NCBI GenBank assembly: GCA_028291345.1
Contig: JAQGIF010000176.1
Location: 1 to 39,184 of the forward strand
DNA from: Rhodospirillales bacterium
Lineage (GTDB): Bacteria; Pseudomonadota; Alphaproteobacteria; BOG-932; Roseiterribacteraceae
Reading direction: 5' to 3'
DNA length: 39,184 nt
In this document: one piece after another, positions 21,816 through 30,679 of the stretch
Layout: each line of letters begins with the position of its first letter
Position numbering within the stretch: the stretch's first letter is position 1
The notes under the pieces: generated by a model
The model's input: only the letters and a program-made list of their open reading frames with translations
Databases searched by the model: none
What the model was told of the DNA's origin: nothing
Translations under genes and position numbers: made by a program

Positions 21816-23477
21816 TCAGGTTTTGCCGCCGCCTTTGAACGTCCGCGCGATCAGGGCCTGCGCCTCCTCTTGAATCGCATGAAGGTGCTTTTCGTTCCGG
21901 AAACTCTCGGCATAAATTTTATAGACGTCTTCGGTTCCTGACGGGCGGGCGGCGAACCAGCCGTTCTCGGTCACGATCTTGATGCCGCCGATCGGGGCGT
22001 TATTGCCCGGCGCCCTGTCGAACACCGCCTTGATCGGTTCGCCCGCCAGTTCCTTGGCGTCGATCCGGTCCGGTGACAGCTTCTTAAGAACCGCTTTCTG
22101 CTCGACTGTCGCAGGTGCGTCGATCCGCTCATAGAACGGCGTCCCGAGCTTCTTTATCAGCTCGGCGAAGTTCTCGGCGGGGTCGCGGCCCGTCTTGGCA
22201 GTAATCTCGGCCGCCAGAAGACCGGGAATGAGGCCGTCCTTATCGGTCGTCCAGACTGAACCGTCGCGCCGCAGGAACGAAGCGCCCGCGCTTTCCTCGC
22301 CGCCAAAACCGAACGATCCATCGATCAAGCCATCGACGAACCATTTGAATCCGACCGGAACCTCGATCAGCTTGCGGCCGATCTTACCGGCGACGCGGTC
22401 GATGATGCCGCTGCTGACCACGGTCTTGCCGACGGCGCTCGCAGTCTTCCATTTGGGACGATTCTCGAACAGATACGAGATCATCGTCGCCAGATAATGA
22501 TTTGGGTTCATCAGTCCGCTCGAGGCGCAGACGACGCCGTGGCGGTCGGCATCGGTGTCGTTGGCAAAAGCGATATCGAATTTTTCGCGCATCGCCACCA
22601 GCCGCTTCATCGCATAGGGCGACGAACAATCCATCCGGATTTTGCCGTCCCAATCCAAGGTCATGAACCGGAAGGTAGGATCGACCGCATCGTTCACCAC
22701 CGTCGCCGCGATCTTATAGCGTTCGATGATCGGCGCCCAGAAATGCACCGCCGCGCCGCCGAGCGGGTCGATACCGATCTTGACGCCTGCGGAGCGGATG
22801 GCGTCCATGTCGACGACATTCGCCAGGTCGAGGACATAAGGCGAAGTGTAGTCGTAGCGATGGACGCAGGGCGATTTTAGCGCCTGCTCATAAGGAATTC
22901 GCTTCACGCCTTTGAGCTTGGCCTTGATGAAGTCGTTGGCAGTCTTCTCGATCCAGCCGGTCGCATCGGTGTCGGCAGGACCGCCATTGGCTGGATTGTA
23001 TTTGAAGCCGCCGTCGGGCGGCGGATTGTGCGACGGGGTAATCACGATGCCGTCCGCCAGGCCGGCCTTGCGCTTGCGGTTATAGGTCAGAATGGCATGC
23101 GAGATGACCGGTGTAGGCGTGTAACCGTCATGATCGTCAATCATCGTTTCAACGCCGTTTGCGGCGAGTACCTCCAACGCGCTGGCCAGGGCCGGCTCCG
23201 ACAAGGCATGGGTGTCCTTGCCGATAAAAAGCGGCCCGTCGGTCCCTTGTTGCGCGCGGTATAGACAGATCGCCTGGGCGATCGCGAGGATGTGATGTTC
23301 GTTGAAGGCATTCTGGAACGCGGATCCGCGATGCCCCGATGTCCCGAAAGCGACACGCTGTGCCGGCACCGACGGGTCGGGCTTACCCGCGAAATAGGCG
23401 GTGATAAGCCTCGGCACATTCACCAGGCTCGATGGATCCACGGGTTTTCCCGCCAGCTTGCTCACCTGTTCGCCCAT
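21816..23477 (-). CDS. pgm: Phosphoglucomutase (alpha-D-glucose-phosphate specific)
   Basis: A 553-residue alpha-D-phosphohexomutase interconverting glucose 1- and 6-phosphate. RVAFGTSGHRGSAFQN opens domain 1; the phosphoserine is Ser149 in IVITPSHNPPPDGG; the Mg site is DTDADR (307-312); the sugar specificity loop is FGFGGEESAGASF (390-402), and the phosphate-binding loop in domain 4 is ARPSGTEDVYK. The length fits E. coli Pgm (546). The ATG at 23477 has AGGAG six bases upstream, which decides it over the frame start at 23495. It is divergent from gnd across 253 bases and is followed closely by cydAB, so pgm-cydA-cydB-cyclo-ligase-pabB may form one long transcript. Confidence 0.96.
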   Translation of the reverse strand: MGEQVSKLAGKPVDPSSLVNVPRLITAYFAGKPDPSVPAQRVAFGTSGHRGSAFQNAFNEHHILAIAQAICLYRAQQGTDGPLFIGKDTHALSEPALASALEVLAANGVETMIDDHDGYTPTPVISHAILTYNRKRKAGLADGIVITPSHNPPPDGGFKYNPANGGPADTDATGWIEKTANDFIKAKLKGVKRIPYEQALKSPCVHRYDYTSPYVLDLANVVDMDAIRSAGVKIGIDPLGGAAVHFWAPIIERYKIAATVVNDAVDPTFRFMTLDWDGKIRMDCSSPYAMKRLVAMREKFDIAFANDTDADRHGVVCASSGLMNPNHYLATMISYLFENRPKWKTASAVGKTVVSSGIIDRVAGKIGRKLIEVPVGFKWFVDGLIDGSFGFGGEESAGASFLRRDGSVWTTDKDGLIPGLLAAEITAKTGRDPAENFAELIKKLGTPFYERIDAPATVEQKAVLKKLSPDRIDAKELAGEPIKAVFDRAPGNNAPIGGIKIVTENGWFAARPSGTEDVYKIYAESFRNEKHLHAIQEEAQALIARTFKGGGKT

Positions 23478-23730
23478 CGCAATCTCCTCTGGCACCCACG
23501 TAGATCGAGTTCTTAAATCACGATATCACACCGGCACGGGATCATACCGACACGGGCGACAGCGGGAACTGACTTAGAATCCCGTTGCAAATACACCATT
23601 ATTTGTCGTTCCCGTTTCACCGGCACACGCCTATCGTGTCCCGCGGCGGAGAAGAAACTTTCTCCTCACCGTATTGTCCGCACGACCCGGTGATTGGTTT
23701 TTTCCAAAACGTTCAACAGGGAGTAGCAGC
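23478..23730. promoter_or_regulatory. Divergent regulatory region between pgm and the gnd-zwf operon
   Basis: This 253-base gap drives two carbon-metabolism operons. It contains near-direct repeats CCGGCACGGG (23531-23540), CCGACACGGG (23547-23556) and CCGGCACACG (23620-23629). It also holds a 7-bp inverted pair CGGGAAC (23563-23569) / GTTCCCG (23608-23614). The repeats are possible regulator sites, but I recognise no known box such as HexR. GGGAG before the gnd ATG is the ribosome site. Confidence 0.4.
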
Positions 23731-24714
23731 ATGCAGATCGGTGTGATCGGCCTCGGCCGGATGGGTGGGAACATATCAAGAAGGTTGATGCGCGCGGGCC
23801 ATGAATGCGTCGTCTTCGACCGGCAAGCCGAGACGGTAAAAGAACTGGCGGCGGCAGGAGCCAAGGGGTCGGACGACCTCGCAAGCCTCGTTGCCCAGCT
23901 TACCCAGCCGCGTGCCGTATGGGTCATGCTGCCGGCCGGCGAAATCACCGGTCAGACGATCGATGCGCTGGCGGCGATCATGGACCCCGGCGACATCATC
24001 ATCGATGGTGGCAACAGCTTTTATAAGGACGATATCAGCAGAGCCCAATCGCTGAAGGCAAAGGGCATCTTCCATGTCGATGTCGGGACCAGCGGCGGAA
24101 TCTGGGGTCTGGACCGCGGCTATTGTCTGATGATCGGCGGCGACAAACCGATCGTCGATCACCTCGACCCGATCTTCAAGACTCTGGCGCCCGGCATCGG
24201 TGATATCCCCCGGACGCCAGGCCGGGAGAACGGCGACCCAAGAGCCGAACAAGGCTACACGCATTGCGGGCCCAACGGCGCCGGGCACTTCGTCAAGATG
24301 GTGCATAACGGCATCGAATACGGGCTGATGCAGGCTTATGCGGAAGGCTTCCACATCCTCGAGCAAGCCAGCTCGCCCGCGCTGCCCGAATTGCAGCGCT
24401 ATAACCTGAATCTGGGCGATATCGCGGAATCGTGGCGGCGGGGCAGCGTGGTCAGTTCCTGGCTGCTGGATCTGACGTCGATAGCGCTCGCTCAAAATTC
24501 GGACTTGTCGAACTACAGCGGATATGTACAAGATTCCGGCGAAGGGCGCTGGACCATAATGGCGGCCATTGAAGAAGGCGTACCGGCGGCTGTCTTGTCG
24601 GCTGCGCTCTACTCCCGCTTCCGTTCCCGCGAAGAACATAGTTTCCCAGACAAATTGATCTCAGCGATGCGCCACGGTTTCGGCGGGCACATCGAGCAAA
24701 AACCCGGAGCCTGA
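23731..24714 (+). CDS. gnd: 6-phosphogluconate dehydrogenase, decarboxylating, short-chain type
   Basis: A 327-residue enzyme that oxidises and decarboxylates 6-phosphogluconate to ribulose 5-phosphate. The Rossmann motif is [11 protein letters not shown]; the substrate loop is [20 protein letters not shown]; the catalytic signature [16 protein letters not shown] contains Lys189 and Glu196. The length identifies the short class (about 300-335), unlike E. coli Gnd (468). Strand beta-2 ends with Asp30 (VVFDRQAE), where NADP-specific enzymes usually have Asn-Arg-Ser/Thr, so NAD preference is suggested. The ATG at 23731 has GGGAG upstream; the upstream extension to 23674 has no family match. zwf follows after 3 bases. 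Confidence 0.95.
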   Translation: MQIGVIGLGRMGGNISRRLMRAGHECVVFDRQAETVKELAAAGAKGSDDLASLVAQLTQPRAVWVMLPAGEITGQTIDALAAIMDPGDIIIDGGNSFYKDDISRAQSLKAKGIFHVDVGTSGGIWGLDRGYCLMIGGDKPIVDHLDPIFKTLAPGIGDIPRTPGRENGDPRAEQGYTHCGPNGAGHFVKMVHNGIEYGLMQAYAEGFHILEQASSPALPELQRYNLNLGDIAESWRRGSVVSSWLLDLTSIALAQNSDLSNYSGYVQDSGEGRWTIMAAIEEGVPAAVLSAALYSRFRSREEHSFPDKLISAMRHGFGGHIEQKPGA

Positions 24715-24717
24715 TAT

Positions 24718-26238
24718 ATGGACCAACACGCCCCCGAAATTGCCTGCACGCTTGTCATATTTGGCGGCGCCGGGGACCTGACCAAGCGCCTGCTGATGCC
24801 GGCCGTCTATAATCTGAAGCGAGGCGGACTGCTGCCGGAGAAATTCGCGCTGGTCGGCGTCGCCAGGACCGAAATGACGACTGAGCAGTTTCGCGTGGAA
24901 CTGGGGGGCGGGTTGGACCGGTTCGGGGTGAATGTCGCGCCGGCCGATCGGGATTGGCTGGTCGACCGCATGTATTATCAGCAGGGTGCGTTCGACGATC
25001 CCGCCACGTTCAAGAAACTCAAGACGTTGCTCGACAAGACCGACGGCGCGAACCATACCGGCGGTAACTTCCTGTTTTATCTCGCAACACCGGCGCAATC
25101 GTTCGGGCCGATCGTCGAGCAGCTTGGCAAGGCGGGACTGTCCGAGGAGAAAAATGGGTCCTGGCGCAGGGTTATTGTCGAAAAGCCCTTCGGGGAAGAC
25201 CTGGAATCCGCCAAGGCGCTGAACCGGCAGCTTTTGAGTGTGCTCGGAGAAGATCAGATCTATCGCATCGACCATTATCTGGGCAAAGAGACCGTCCAGA
25301 ACATCATGATCTTCCGGTTCGCCAACGGGCTTTTCGAGCCCGTATGGAACCGCGACCATATCGATCATGTACAGATCACGGTTGCTGAGACAGTCGGCGT
25401 CGGCACGCGCGGAAAATTCTACGACGCGACCGGCGCGCTACGCGACATGGTGCCTAACCATGTCGGCCAGCTTTTGACGATGATCGCGATGGAACCACCG
25501 ACCCGGATGGATGCGGATTCGGTCAGAACCGAAAAAGCGAAAGCCCTGCAAGGCATCCAGCATTATAACCCGGACGACGTGTTGCAAAACGTCGTGCGCG
25601 CGCAGTACACCGCTGGCCACGCGGGGGGGCAGGACATCGTGCGTTTCCGCAGCACGCCCAACGTTCCGCCGGATACGGTCACCGAGACCTACGTCGCGAT
25701 GAAGCTGAAGATCGACAACTGGCGCTGGGCGGGCGTGCCATTCTACATCCGCACCGGCAAGGCGCTCGCCAAGCGGCATACAGAAATCGCCATTCAGTTC
25801 AAACAGGCCCCCTTCTCGCTTTTCCGCGACACGCCGGTTGATCGGTTGAGCCCGAACAGCCTGGTTCTGCATATCCAGCCGGATGAAGGCATGACCCTGC
25901 GCTTCAGCGCCAAGAAGCCCGGGCCGACCGTCCAGATGGGGCCGGTCGAAATGAAGTTCAATTACGAGGACTATTTCCAGGCAGCCCCCGCCACGGGGTA
26001 CGAAACCCTCATCTATGACTGCATGAAGGGCGACGCGTCACTGTTCCAGCGCGCCGACAGCATCGAAGCGGGCTGGGAGGTCGTACAGCCCATTCTCAAT
26101 GCCTGGGCCAAAGCCGGCAAGGTCAGACTGCCGACCTATGAGGCCGGGAGTTCCGGCCCCAGTGAAGCGGCGGCGATGATGGAACGCGACGGACGCCGCT
26201 GGCGGCCGATCGACGGCGGTAACGAGACGTCCCGGTGA
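24718..26238 (+). CDS. zwf: Glucose-6-phosphate 1-dehydrogenase
   Basis: A 506-residue enzyme making 6-phosphogluconolactone, the entry to the pentose phosphate and Entner-Doudoroff routes. IFGGAGDLTKRLL is the nucleotide-binding loop; RIDHYLGK (183-190) is the active-site signature; VEKPFG and ALRDMVPNHVGQLL (His248) complete the substrate site. The C-terminal domain ends with the usual YETLIYDCMKGDASLFQRAD and EAAAMMERDGRRW. The length is normal (about 490-510). It starts 3 bases after gnd, and its stop overlaps the GTG of the HAD gene as GTGA. Confidence 0.96.
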   Translation: MDQHAPEIACTLVIFGGAGDLTKRLLMPAVYNLKRGGLLPEKFALVGVARTEMTTEQFRVELGGGLDRFGVNVAPADRDWLVDRMYYQQGAFDDPATFKKLKTLLDKTDGANHTGGNFLFYLATPAQSFGPIVEQLGKAGLSEEKNGSWRRVIVEKPFGEDLESAKALNRQLLSVLGEDQIYRIDHYLGKETVQNIMIFRFANGLFEPVWNRDHIDHVQITVAETVGVGTRGKFYDATGALRDMVPNHVGQLLTMIAMEPPTRMDADSVRTEKAKALQGIQHYNPDDVLQNVVRAQYTAGHAGGQDIVRFRSTPNVPPDTVTETYVAMKLKIDNWRWAGVPFYIRTGKALAKRHTEIAIQFKQAPFSLFRDTPVDRLSPNSLVLHIQPDEGMTLRFSAKKPGPTVQMGPVEMKFNYEDYFQAAPATGYETLIYDCMKGDASLFQRADSIEAGWEVVQPILNAWAKAGKVRLPTYEAGSSGPSEAAAMMERDGRRWRPIDGGNETSR

Positions 26239-27086
26239 CATTGCCCATCGCATCCGGGAGCCGGTGGCCCTCCAAAATCTCGCTTCTGCTTTCGGATGTC
26301 GATGGGACGCTTGTCACTAAGCAAAAGGTCCTGACGCCGCGCGCCCAGGCGGCGGTCAAGATGCTGGGCGAGGCGGGTATCGCCTTCACCATCACCAGCA
26401 GCCGGCCGCCGCGCGGCCTGTGTCACCTGATCGAGCCGTTGAATCTTCAGCTGCCGATCGGCGGCTTCAACGGCGGCGGGCTGATCCGGCCCGATCTCAC
26501 CATCGTCGAGGCTCTTCTGCTGAACCCCGAGGCGGCACGAGAGGCCGTGGCGATAACCCTTAAACATGGGCTGGACCCATGGGTCTATACCGAAACCGAA
26601 TGGTATGTCCGCGACCTGGCGGCTCCGCATGTCGCGCGCGAAGCGTTCACCATCACCTTCCCGCCCATTGAGGTCAAGGATTTCGGCAACACGCTGGATC
26701 ATGTCGGGAAAATCGTCGCGGTCGGCGACGACCCGGCCGCCATCCTGGCCTGCAACCGGGAGTTGGACGCGGCGCTGAGCGGCGAGGCTTCGGCGACGCG
26801 ATCGCAAAGCTATTTCATCGACATCACCCATCCGGACGCCAACAAAGGGACTATGGTCACGACGATGGCCCGGCTGCTATCGATTCCAACCGATGAAATC
26901 GCTACGATCGGCGACATGGCCAACGACCTGCTGATGTTCCGCAAAAGCGGTCTCAGCATCGCCATGGGCAACGCCGTTGACGAGGTGAAGTCACAGGCCA
27001 AGCTGGTGACGGATACCAATGAGGATGACGGGTTCGCCAAGGCCGTCGAACGCTTCTTGCTGGGAATCGAAAGCAGCGCATCATGA
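26235..27086 (+). CDS. HAD superfamily (Cof-type) phosphatase inside the pentose phosphate operon
   Basis: A 283-residue HAD hydrolase of subfamily IIB. Motif I is LLLSDVDGTLVT with Asp21 and Asp23, motif II is Ser56 (ITSSRPPRG), motif III is Lys204 (DANKGTMV), and motif IV is IGDMANDLLMF with Asp227 and Asp231, so it should be an active phosphatase. The cap domain (about 82-190) has TETEWYVRD. It starts with GTG overlapping the zwf stop and ends overlapping the pgl start; this tight coupling implies a role tied to glucose 6-phosphate oxidation. Cof-type enzymes typically dephosphorylate sugar phosphates; a housekeeping or damage-repair role on a side product is a reasonable hypothesis, not shown. 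Confidence 0.9.
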   Translation: MTLPIASGSRWPSKISLLLSDVDGTLVTKQKVLTPRAQAAVKMLGEAGIAFTITSSRPPRGLCHLIEPLNLQLPIGGFNGGGLIRPDLTIVEALLLNPEAAREAVAITLKHGLDPWVYTETEWYVRDLAAPHVAREAFTITFPPIEVKDFGNTLDHVGKIVAVGDDPAAILACNRELDAALSGEASATRSQSYFIDITHPDANKGTMVTTMARLLSIPTDEIATIGDMANDLLMFRKSGLSIAMGNAVDEVKSQAKLVTDTNEDDGFAKAVERFLLGIESSAS

Positions 27087-27805
27087 CCGAACGGAAATTG
27101 ATCGTACTAGCGGACGCCGAGGCTGTCGCCCGCCACACCGCCGACTTCATCCTGCAGGCGGCGACCGAAAAGCAGGACCGCTTTGCCATCTGCCTGTCGG
27201 GTGGTTCGACACCGAAGCGCCTCTATCAGATACTGGCGGAGCCGCCCTATCTGACCAGTCTGCCGTGGTCGCAAATCCATTGGTTCTGGGGCGACGAACG
27301 GCTGGTGCCGCACAGCGACGCGCTCAGCAACTATCGCATGGTCTGGGAGGCGATGCTGTCGCACGCACCGGCGCCGGCCGCGAACATTCACGGCATGGCA
27401 ACGGAAGGTGTGACTGCCGAGCAATCTTCGCTCGCCTACGAGGCAGAACTGAAGGCGTTCTACGGGGCGGAGGCATTGGACCCGGCAAAGCCGCTGTTCG
27501 ACATCAACCTGCTTGGAATCGGCACGGATGGCCATACCGCTTCGCTGTTTCCGGGCACGTCGGTTCTGGAAGAACGGTCACGCTGGGTCGCCCCCGTTAT
27601 CGGCGCCAAGGCGGAGGACCGCATCACCCTCACCTATCCCGCGCTGGAGAGCAGCCGCCATGTGGCCTTCCTGGTCGCCGGCGCGGACAAGCAGGCGATC
27701 CTGCCCCGTTTCATGGCGGGCGACGCGACCTGTCCATCGGCTCGCGTCTCCCCGCCCGGCGGCGTTCTGGTGTTTGCGGATAAGGCGGCCACCGGCGCGG
27801 TCTGA
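27083..27805 (+). CDS. pgl: 6-phosphogluconolactonase
   Basis: A 240-residue DevB-type lactonase hydrolysing 6-phosphogluconolactone to 6-phosphogluconate. CLSGGSTPKRLY (38-48) is the phosphate-binding loop, WGDERLVPHSDALSNYRM is the central motif, and LLGIGTDGHTASLFPGT contains the catalytic His151. The length is typical (230-260). The ATG overlaps the stop of the HAD phosphatase as ATGA. It is the last gene of gnd-zwf-HAD-pgl and ends 8 bases before the convergent methyltransferase gene. Confidence 0.95.
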   Translation: MTERKLIVLADAEAVARHTADFILQAATEKQDRFAICLSGGSTPKRLYQILAEPPYLTSLPWSQIHWFWGDERLVPHSDALSNYRMVWEAMLSHAPAPAANIHGMATEGVTAEQSSLAYEAELKAFYGAEALDPAKPLFDINLLGIGTDGHTASLFPGTSVLEERSRWVAPVIGAKAEDRITLTYPALESSRHVAFLVAGADKQAILPRFMAGDATCPSARVSPPGGVLVFADKAATGAV

Positions 27806-27813
27806 CCAGAAGC

Positions 27814-28749
27814 TTATCGACGGGCCGCGAAGATCAGGCCCGCGACCGGCTGCCCGCCCTCCTGTCGCAAGACAGCTTCGGAAATTTCCACGACTGTCAG
27901 GCCGGCCGTCTTGATCGACTGCCGCAGATGATCTTCGCCATGCTCATATCGGCGCTTCTCAGTCAAAGCCATCCCCCCTTCGGCGCGCTTTTCGACAGTC
28001 CCGACCAACCATCCGGACCGCCGAATACGCGTCGCGGCGCTTTTGAATGTCGGCGTCAGATCGCCGACATAATTCAGCATATCGACGGCCGCGATAACGT
28101 CCCAATCCTGGGTGGCCTGGTCCAGATAGGATTGCGCCTCCGCAACGGCCAGATCGTCATAGATCCGTCGAAGCGCCGCCTTCGCGACCATCATCGGAGA
28201 TAGGTCGACGCCAACCAGCCGGCCCGCAAAAGAATGAAGCGCCAGTCCCGAAAGCCCTGTTCCGCAACCGAGGTCGAGAATATCCGCCGCCCCTTTGGCG
28301 ATGCCGCATCGCGCAAGTATCGCGGCCACTTCCTGGGGCGCGCGATAGGCCAGCGTACCGGTGAGATTTTCATCGAACCGGTCGGCATATTGATCGAATA
28401 AAGTGCGGATATAGGCGGGTGTCAGCGTACCGGCATCGGCAAGCTCCGCCAGACCATCAGTCGCATCGCCGCAGTCTGGATCAACCGAAAGAGCTCTGAC
28501 GAACCACGACCGCGCGCGATTAAAATCGCCAAGCCAATTCCACAGCTTGCCAAGCCGGACCAACACCTCGGCATCGTAAGGATCGACCCGAAGCGCGCGC
28601 TGGTAGAGATCGATCGCGCCAGGAAGATCGCCAGCGGCCCCGAGCAGCACCGCCAGATCGCGCATCGCGCGCGTGTCCCGCGGCTCCAGAAACAGTTGCT
28701 CGCGCAAACGCACGATCTCGTCGGCTATCTCGGCGGAGATGTTTTCCAT
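27814..28749 (-). CDS. TPR-containing SAM-dependent methyltransferase
   Basis: A 311-residue protein of the COG4976 type. TPR helices occupy about 25-105 (RAMRDLAVLLGAAGDLPGAI, ALRVDPYDAEVLVRLGKLWN, ARSWFVRALSVDPDCGDA). After a linker (FDQYADRFDENL, a conserved segment of these enzymes) comes the class I methyltransferase fold, with the SAM loop ILDLGCGTGLSGLAL (DLGCGTG at 159-165), acidic VGVDLSPMM, and post-motif VIAAVDMLNYVGDL. The substrate, likely a protein or small molecule recognised by the TPR, is unknown. Its start faces rlmJ at only 34 bases, so their promoters must overlap coding DNA. Confidence 0.9.
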   Translation of the reverse strand: MENISAEIADEIVRLREQLFLEPRDTRAMRDLAVLLGAAGDLPGAIDLYQRALRVDPYDAEVLVRLGKLWNWLGDFNRARSWFVRALSVDPDCGDATDGLAELADAGTLTPAYIRTLFDQYADRFDENLTGTLAYRAPQEVAAILARCGIAKGAADILDLGCGTGLSGLALHSFAGRLVGVDLSPMMVAKAALRRIYDDLAVAEAQSYLDQATQDWDVIAAVDMLNYVGDLTPTFKSAATRIRRSGWLVGTVEKRAEGGMALTEKRRYEHGEDHLRQSIKTAGLTVVEISEAVLRQEGGQPVAGLIFAARR

Positions 28750-28783
28750 TATAACCGGTAGTCCGCCCCAAGCTGAAGATCGA

Positions 28784-29611
28784 ATGAATTACCGCCACGC
28801 CTACCATGCCGGCAATCACGGCGACGTACTGAAGCATGCGGTACTCGCCGCATCGATCGAAAGACTGCACGAAAAACCGACGCCCGTCTTCATGCTGGAT
28901 ACCCATGCCGGCATCGGCACCTATGATCTGTCCGGCGTCGAAGCCGGCAAGACGGAGGAATGGCGGCAGGGAATTGGCCCAGTGCTTGCAGCGAGACCGC
29001 CCGCCCTATCCGCCTATTGCACGCATGTCGAGAGCTTCAACCGCTCAGGCGAACTCACTTGCTATCCCGGCTCCCCGGCAATTGCCGCGGCGATGATGCG
29101 CGCCGGGGACCGGTTGGTCCTGTCCGAACTTCATCCCGACGACGCGGAAACCCTGCGTCATTGGGCCTATGACAAGTCAGGCGTCGCCGTGCATCAGCGC
29201 GATGCTTACGAGTCCATCAAGGCTTTCCTGCCGCCACGCGAGGGCCGAGGGTTGGTTATAGTCGACCCGCCCTACGAGGTCACCGACGAATATGACAGGC
29301 TGGCGAAGGCGATCGTCGCCGGCCATCGCCGCTGGCCCGGCGGCCGCTGGATGATCTGGCACCCGGTAAAGGATCGCGCGCCGGTGTGGCGGCTGATGGA
29401 TGCGCTGATGGCGGGCGGCGTTGAAAAAATGCTGGCCGCCGAACTGCTGATCCGCCCTGCCGATGGCGTGTCGCTGGCGGGCAGCGGGCTGATTCTCGTC
29501 AACCCGCCATTCGGATTGGAGAACTGGCTGGCCGAGGCACTGCCGCAACTTCAGGCGGTTCTCGCGCCCCAGCATGGGAGCCATGCGTTACGGTGGCTCG
29601 GCACATCCTAA
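28784..29611 (+). CDS. rlmJ: 23S rRNA (adenine-2030-N6)-methyltransferase
   Basis: A 275-residue RlmJ (YhiR) enzyme that methylates A2030 of 23S rRNA. The diagnostic N-terminus is MNYRHAYHAGNHGDVLKHAV, the SAM region is FMLDTHAGIGTYDL, and the catalytic motif is VIVDPPYE (Asp161-Pro-Pro-Tyr). PRPL-like termini seen in the family are present as GSGLILVNPPFGLENWLAE. The length matches E. coli RlmJ (280). The ATG at 28784 is the family start; the longer frame to 28673 runs through the divergent methyltransferase gene. Confidence 0.95.
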   Translation: MNYRHAYHAGNHGDVLKHAVLAASIERLHEKPTPVFMLDTHAGIGTYDLSGVEAGKTEEWRQGIGPVLAARPPALSAYCTHVESFNRSGELTCYPGSPAIAAAMMRAGDRLVLSELHPDDAETLRHWAYDKSGVAVHQRDAYESIKAFLPPREGRGLVIVDPPYEVTDEYDRLAKAIVAGHRRWPGGRWMIWHPVKDRAPVWRLMDALMAGGVEKMLAAELLIRPADGVSLAGSGLILVNPPFGLENWLAEALPQLQAVLAPQHGSHALRWLGTS

Positions 29612-29635
29612 GCATGCTGTGGTAGACTGACCCCC

Positions 29636-30679
29636 ATGAGCACACAGCCGTACGTTGAACTGACCTATCCGTTTGCCGAACCGCCTGCTCACGATTCCTA
29701 TATCGAGGTCGCACCCGGCATACGCTGGCTACGCTTTCCCCTGCCCTTCGCGTTGAACCATATCAATCTGTACCTGCTGGACGATGGCGACGGCTGGGTT
29801 TTGGTCGACACCGGGATCAAGTCCGAGATCTCGTATGAGCTTTGGCGCAAGCATTTCGAGACAACCTTGGAAGGCCGACCGATCACGCGGGTCATCGGAA
29901 CGCATTTCCACCCGGATCATGTCGGCTGTGCTGAATGGCTGGTAAAACATTGGAATGCCGAATTCCTGACCAGCCGCACCGAATGGCTGACCGCCACGAT
30001 GCTGCAATCTGAAACCGCCATCAACGCGACGGCATTCTGGGGCGAGTATTATCGCGCCGCCGGTCTGGACGATGAGACGCTGCGCGCCGTCGCCACCCGC
30101 GGCGAGAATTACGCGGAGCGGGTCGGCCAGATACCGCGCCCGTTCACGCGGTTGGCCGATGGCGATCAGATCGAGATCGGCGGCCGCATCTGGCATATCA
30201 TCATCGGCACCGGCCATTCGCCCGAACTCATCACGCTCTATTCAGCCGAGGATCGGTTATTCATATCCTCCGACCAGGTATTGCCCGGTATCAGCCCCAA
30301 TATCAGCGTCCAGGCGCCGGAACCGTATGCCGACCCCTTGACCGAGTTTCTCGATAGCTGCGCCAAGCTGACGGCGCTTGATCCCGAGACCTACGTTCTG
30401 CCGATGCATGGCCGCCCGTTTTACCGGCTGCATGAGCGGCTGGAAGAACTCGTGCGCCATCACGGCGAACGGCTAGCCCTGACCATCGAGGCATGCCGGA
30501 CTCCCATCACGATCGTCGAGCTTTTGCCGATCATGTTCAAACGGAAGCTCGATTTTCAGCAGACGCAATTCGCAATCGGGGAAGCGCTGGCCCATACCAA
30601 TCACCTTGTGGTTCTGGGTGACCTGGAGCGGATTGTCGAGCCTGGGCAGCCGCTGCGCTTTCAGTCGTCGATCGGCTGA
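29636..30679 (+). CDS. MBL-fold metallo-hydrolase
   Basis: A 347-residue metallo-beta-lactamase-fold protein. The metal motif GTHFHPDHVG gives His90, His92, Asp94 and His95; GTGHSPELITLYS, FISSDQVLPG and VLPMHGRP supply the remaining ligands, so a two-metal active site is intact. The C-terminal part (about 275-340) resembles the winged-helix tail found in many such hydrolases (LTIEACRTPITIVELLPIMF). Family members hydrolyse thioesters, lactones or sulfates, and the sequence does not tell which. It has no good Shine-Dalgarno. It lies 24 bases after rlmJ on the same strand. Its last 19 bases overlap the end of a frameshifted small gene on the other strand. Confidence 0.9.
   Translation: MSTQPYVELTYPFAEPPAHDSYIEVAPGIRWLRFPLPFALNHINLYLLDDGDGWVLVDTGIKSEISYELWRKHFETTLEGRPITRVIGTHFHPDHVGCAEWLVKHWNAEFLTSRTEWLTATMLQSETAINATAFWGEYYRAAGLDDETLRAVATRGENYAERVGQIPRPFTRLADGDQIEIGGRIWHIIIGTGHSPELITLYSAEDRLFISSDQVLPGISPNISVQAPEPYADPLTEFLDSCAKLTALDPETYVLPMHGRPFYRLHERLEELVRHHGERLALTIEACRTPITIVELLPIMFKRKLDFQQTQFAIGEALAHTNHLVVLGDLERIVEPGQPLRFQSSIG

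Noticed and set aside
23776-24639. Minus-strand open frame of 287 residues opposite gnd
   Set aside because: Shadow of a well-supported enzyme gene, low-complexity charged composition.
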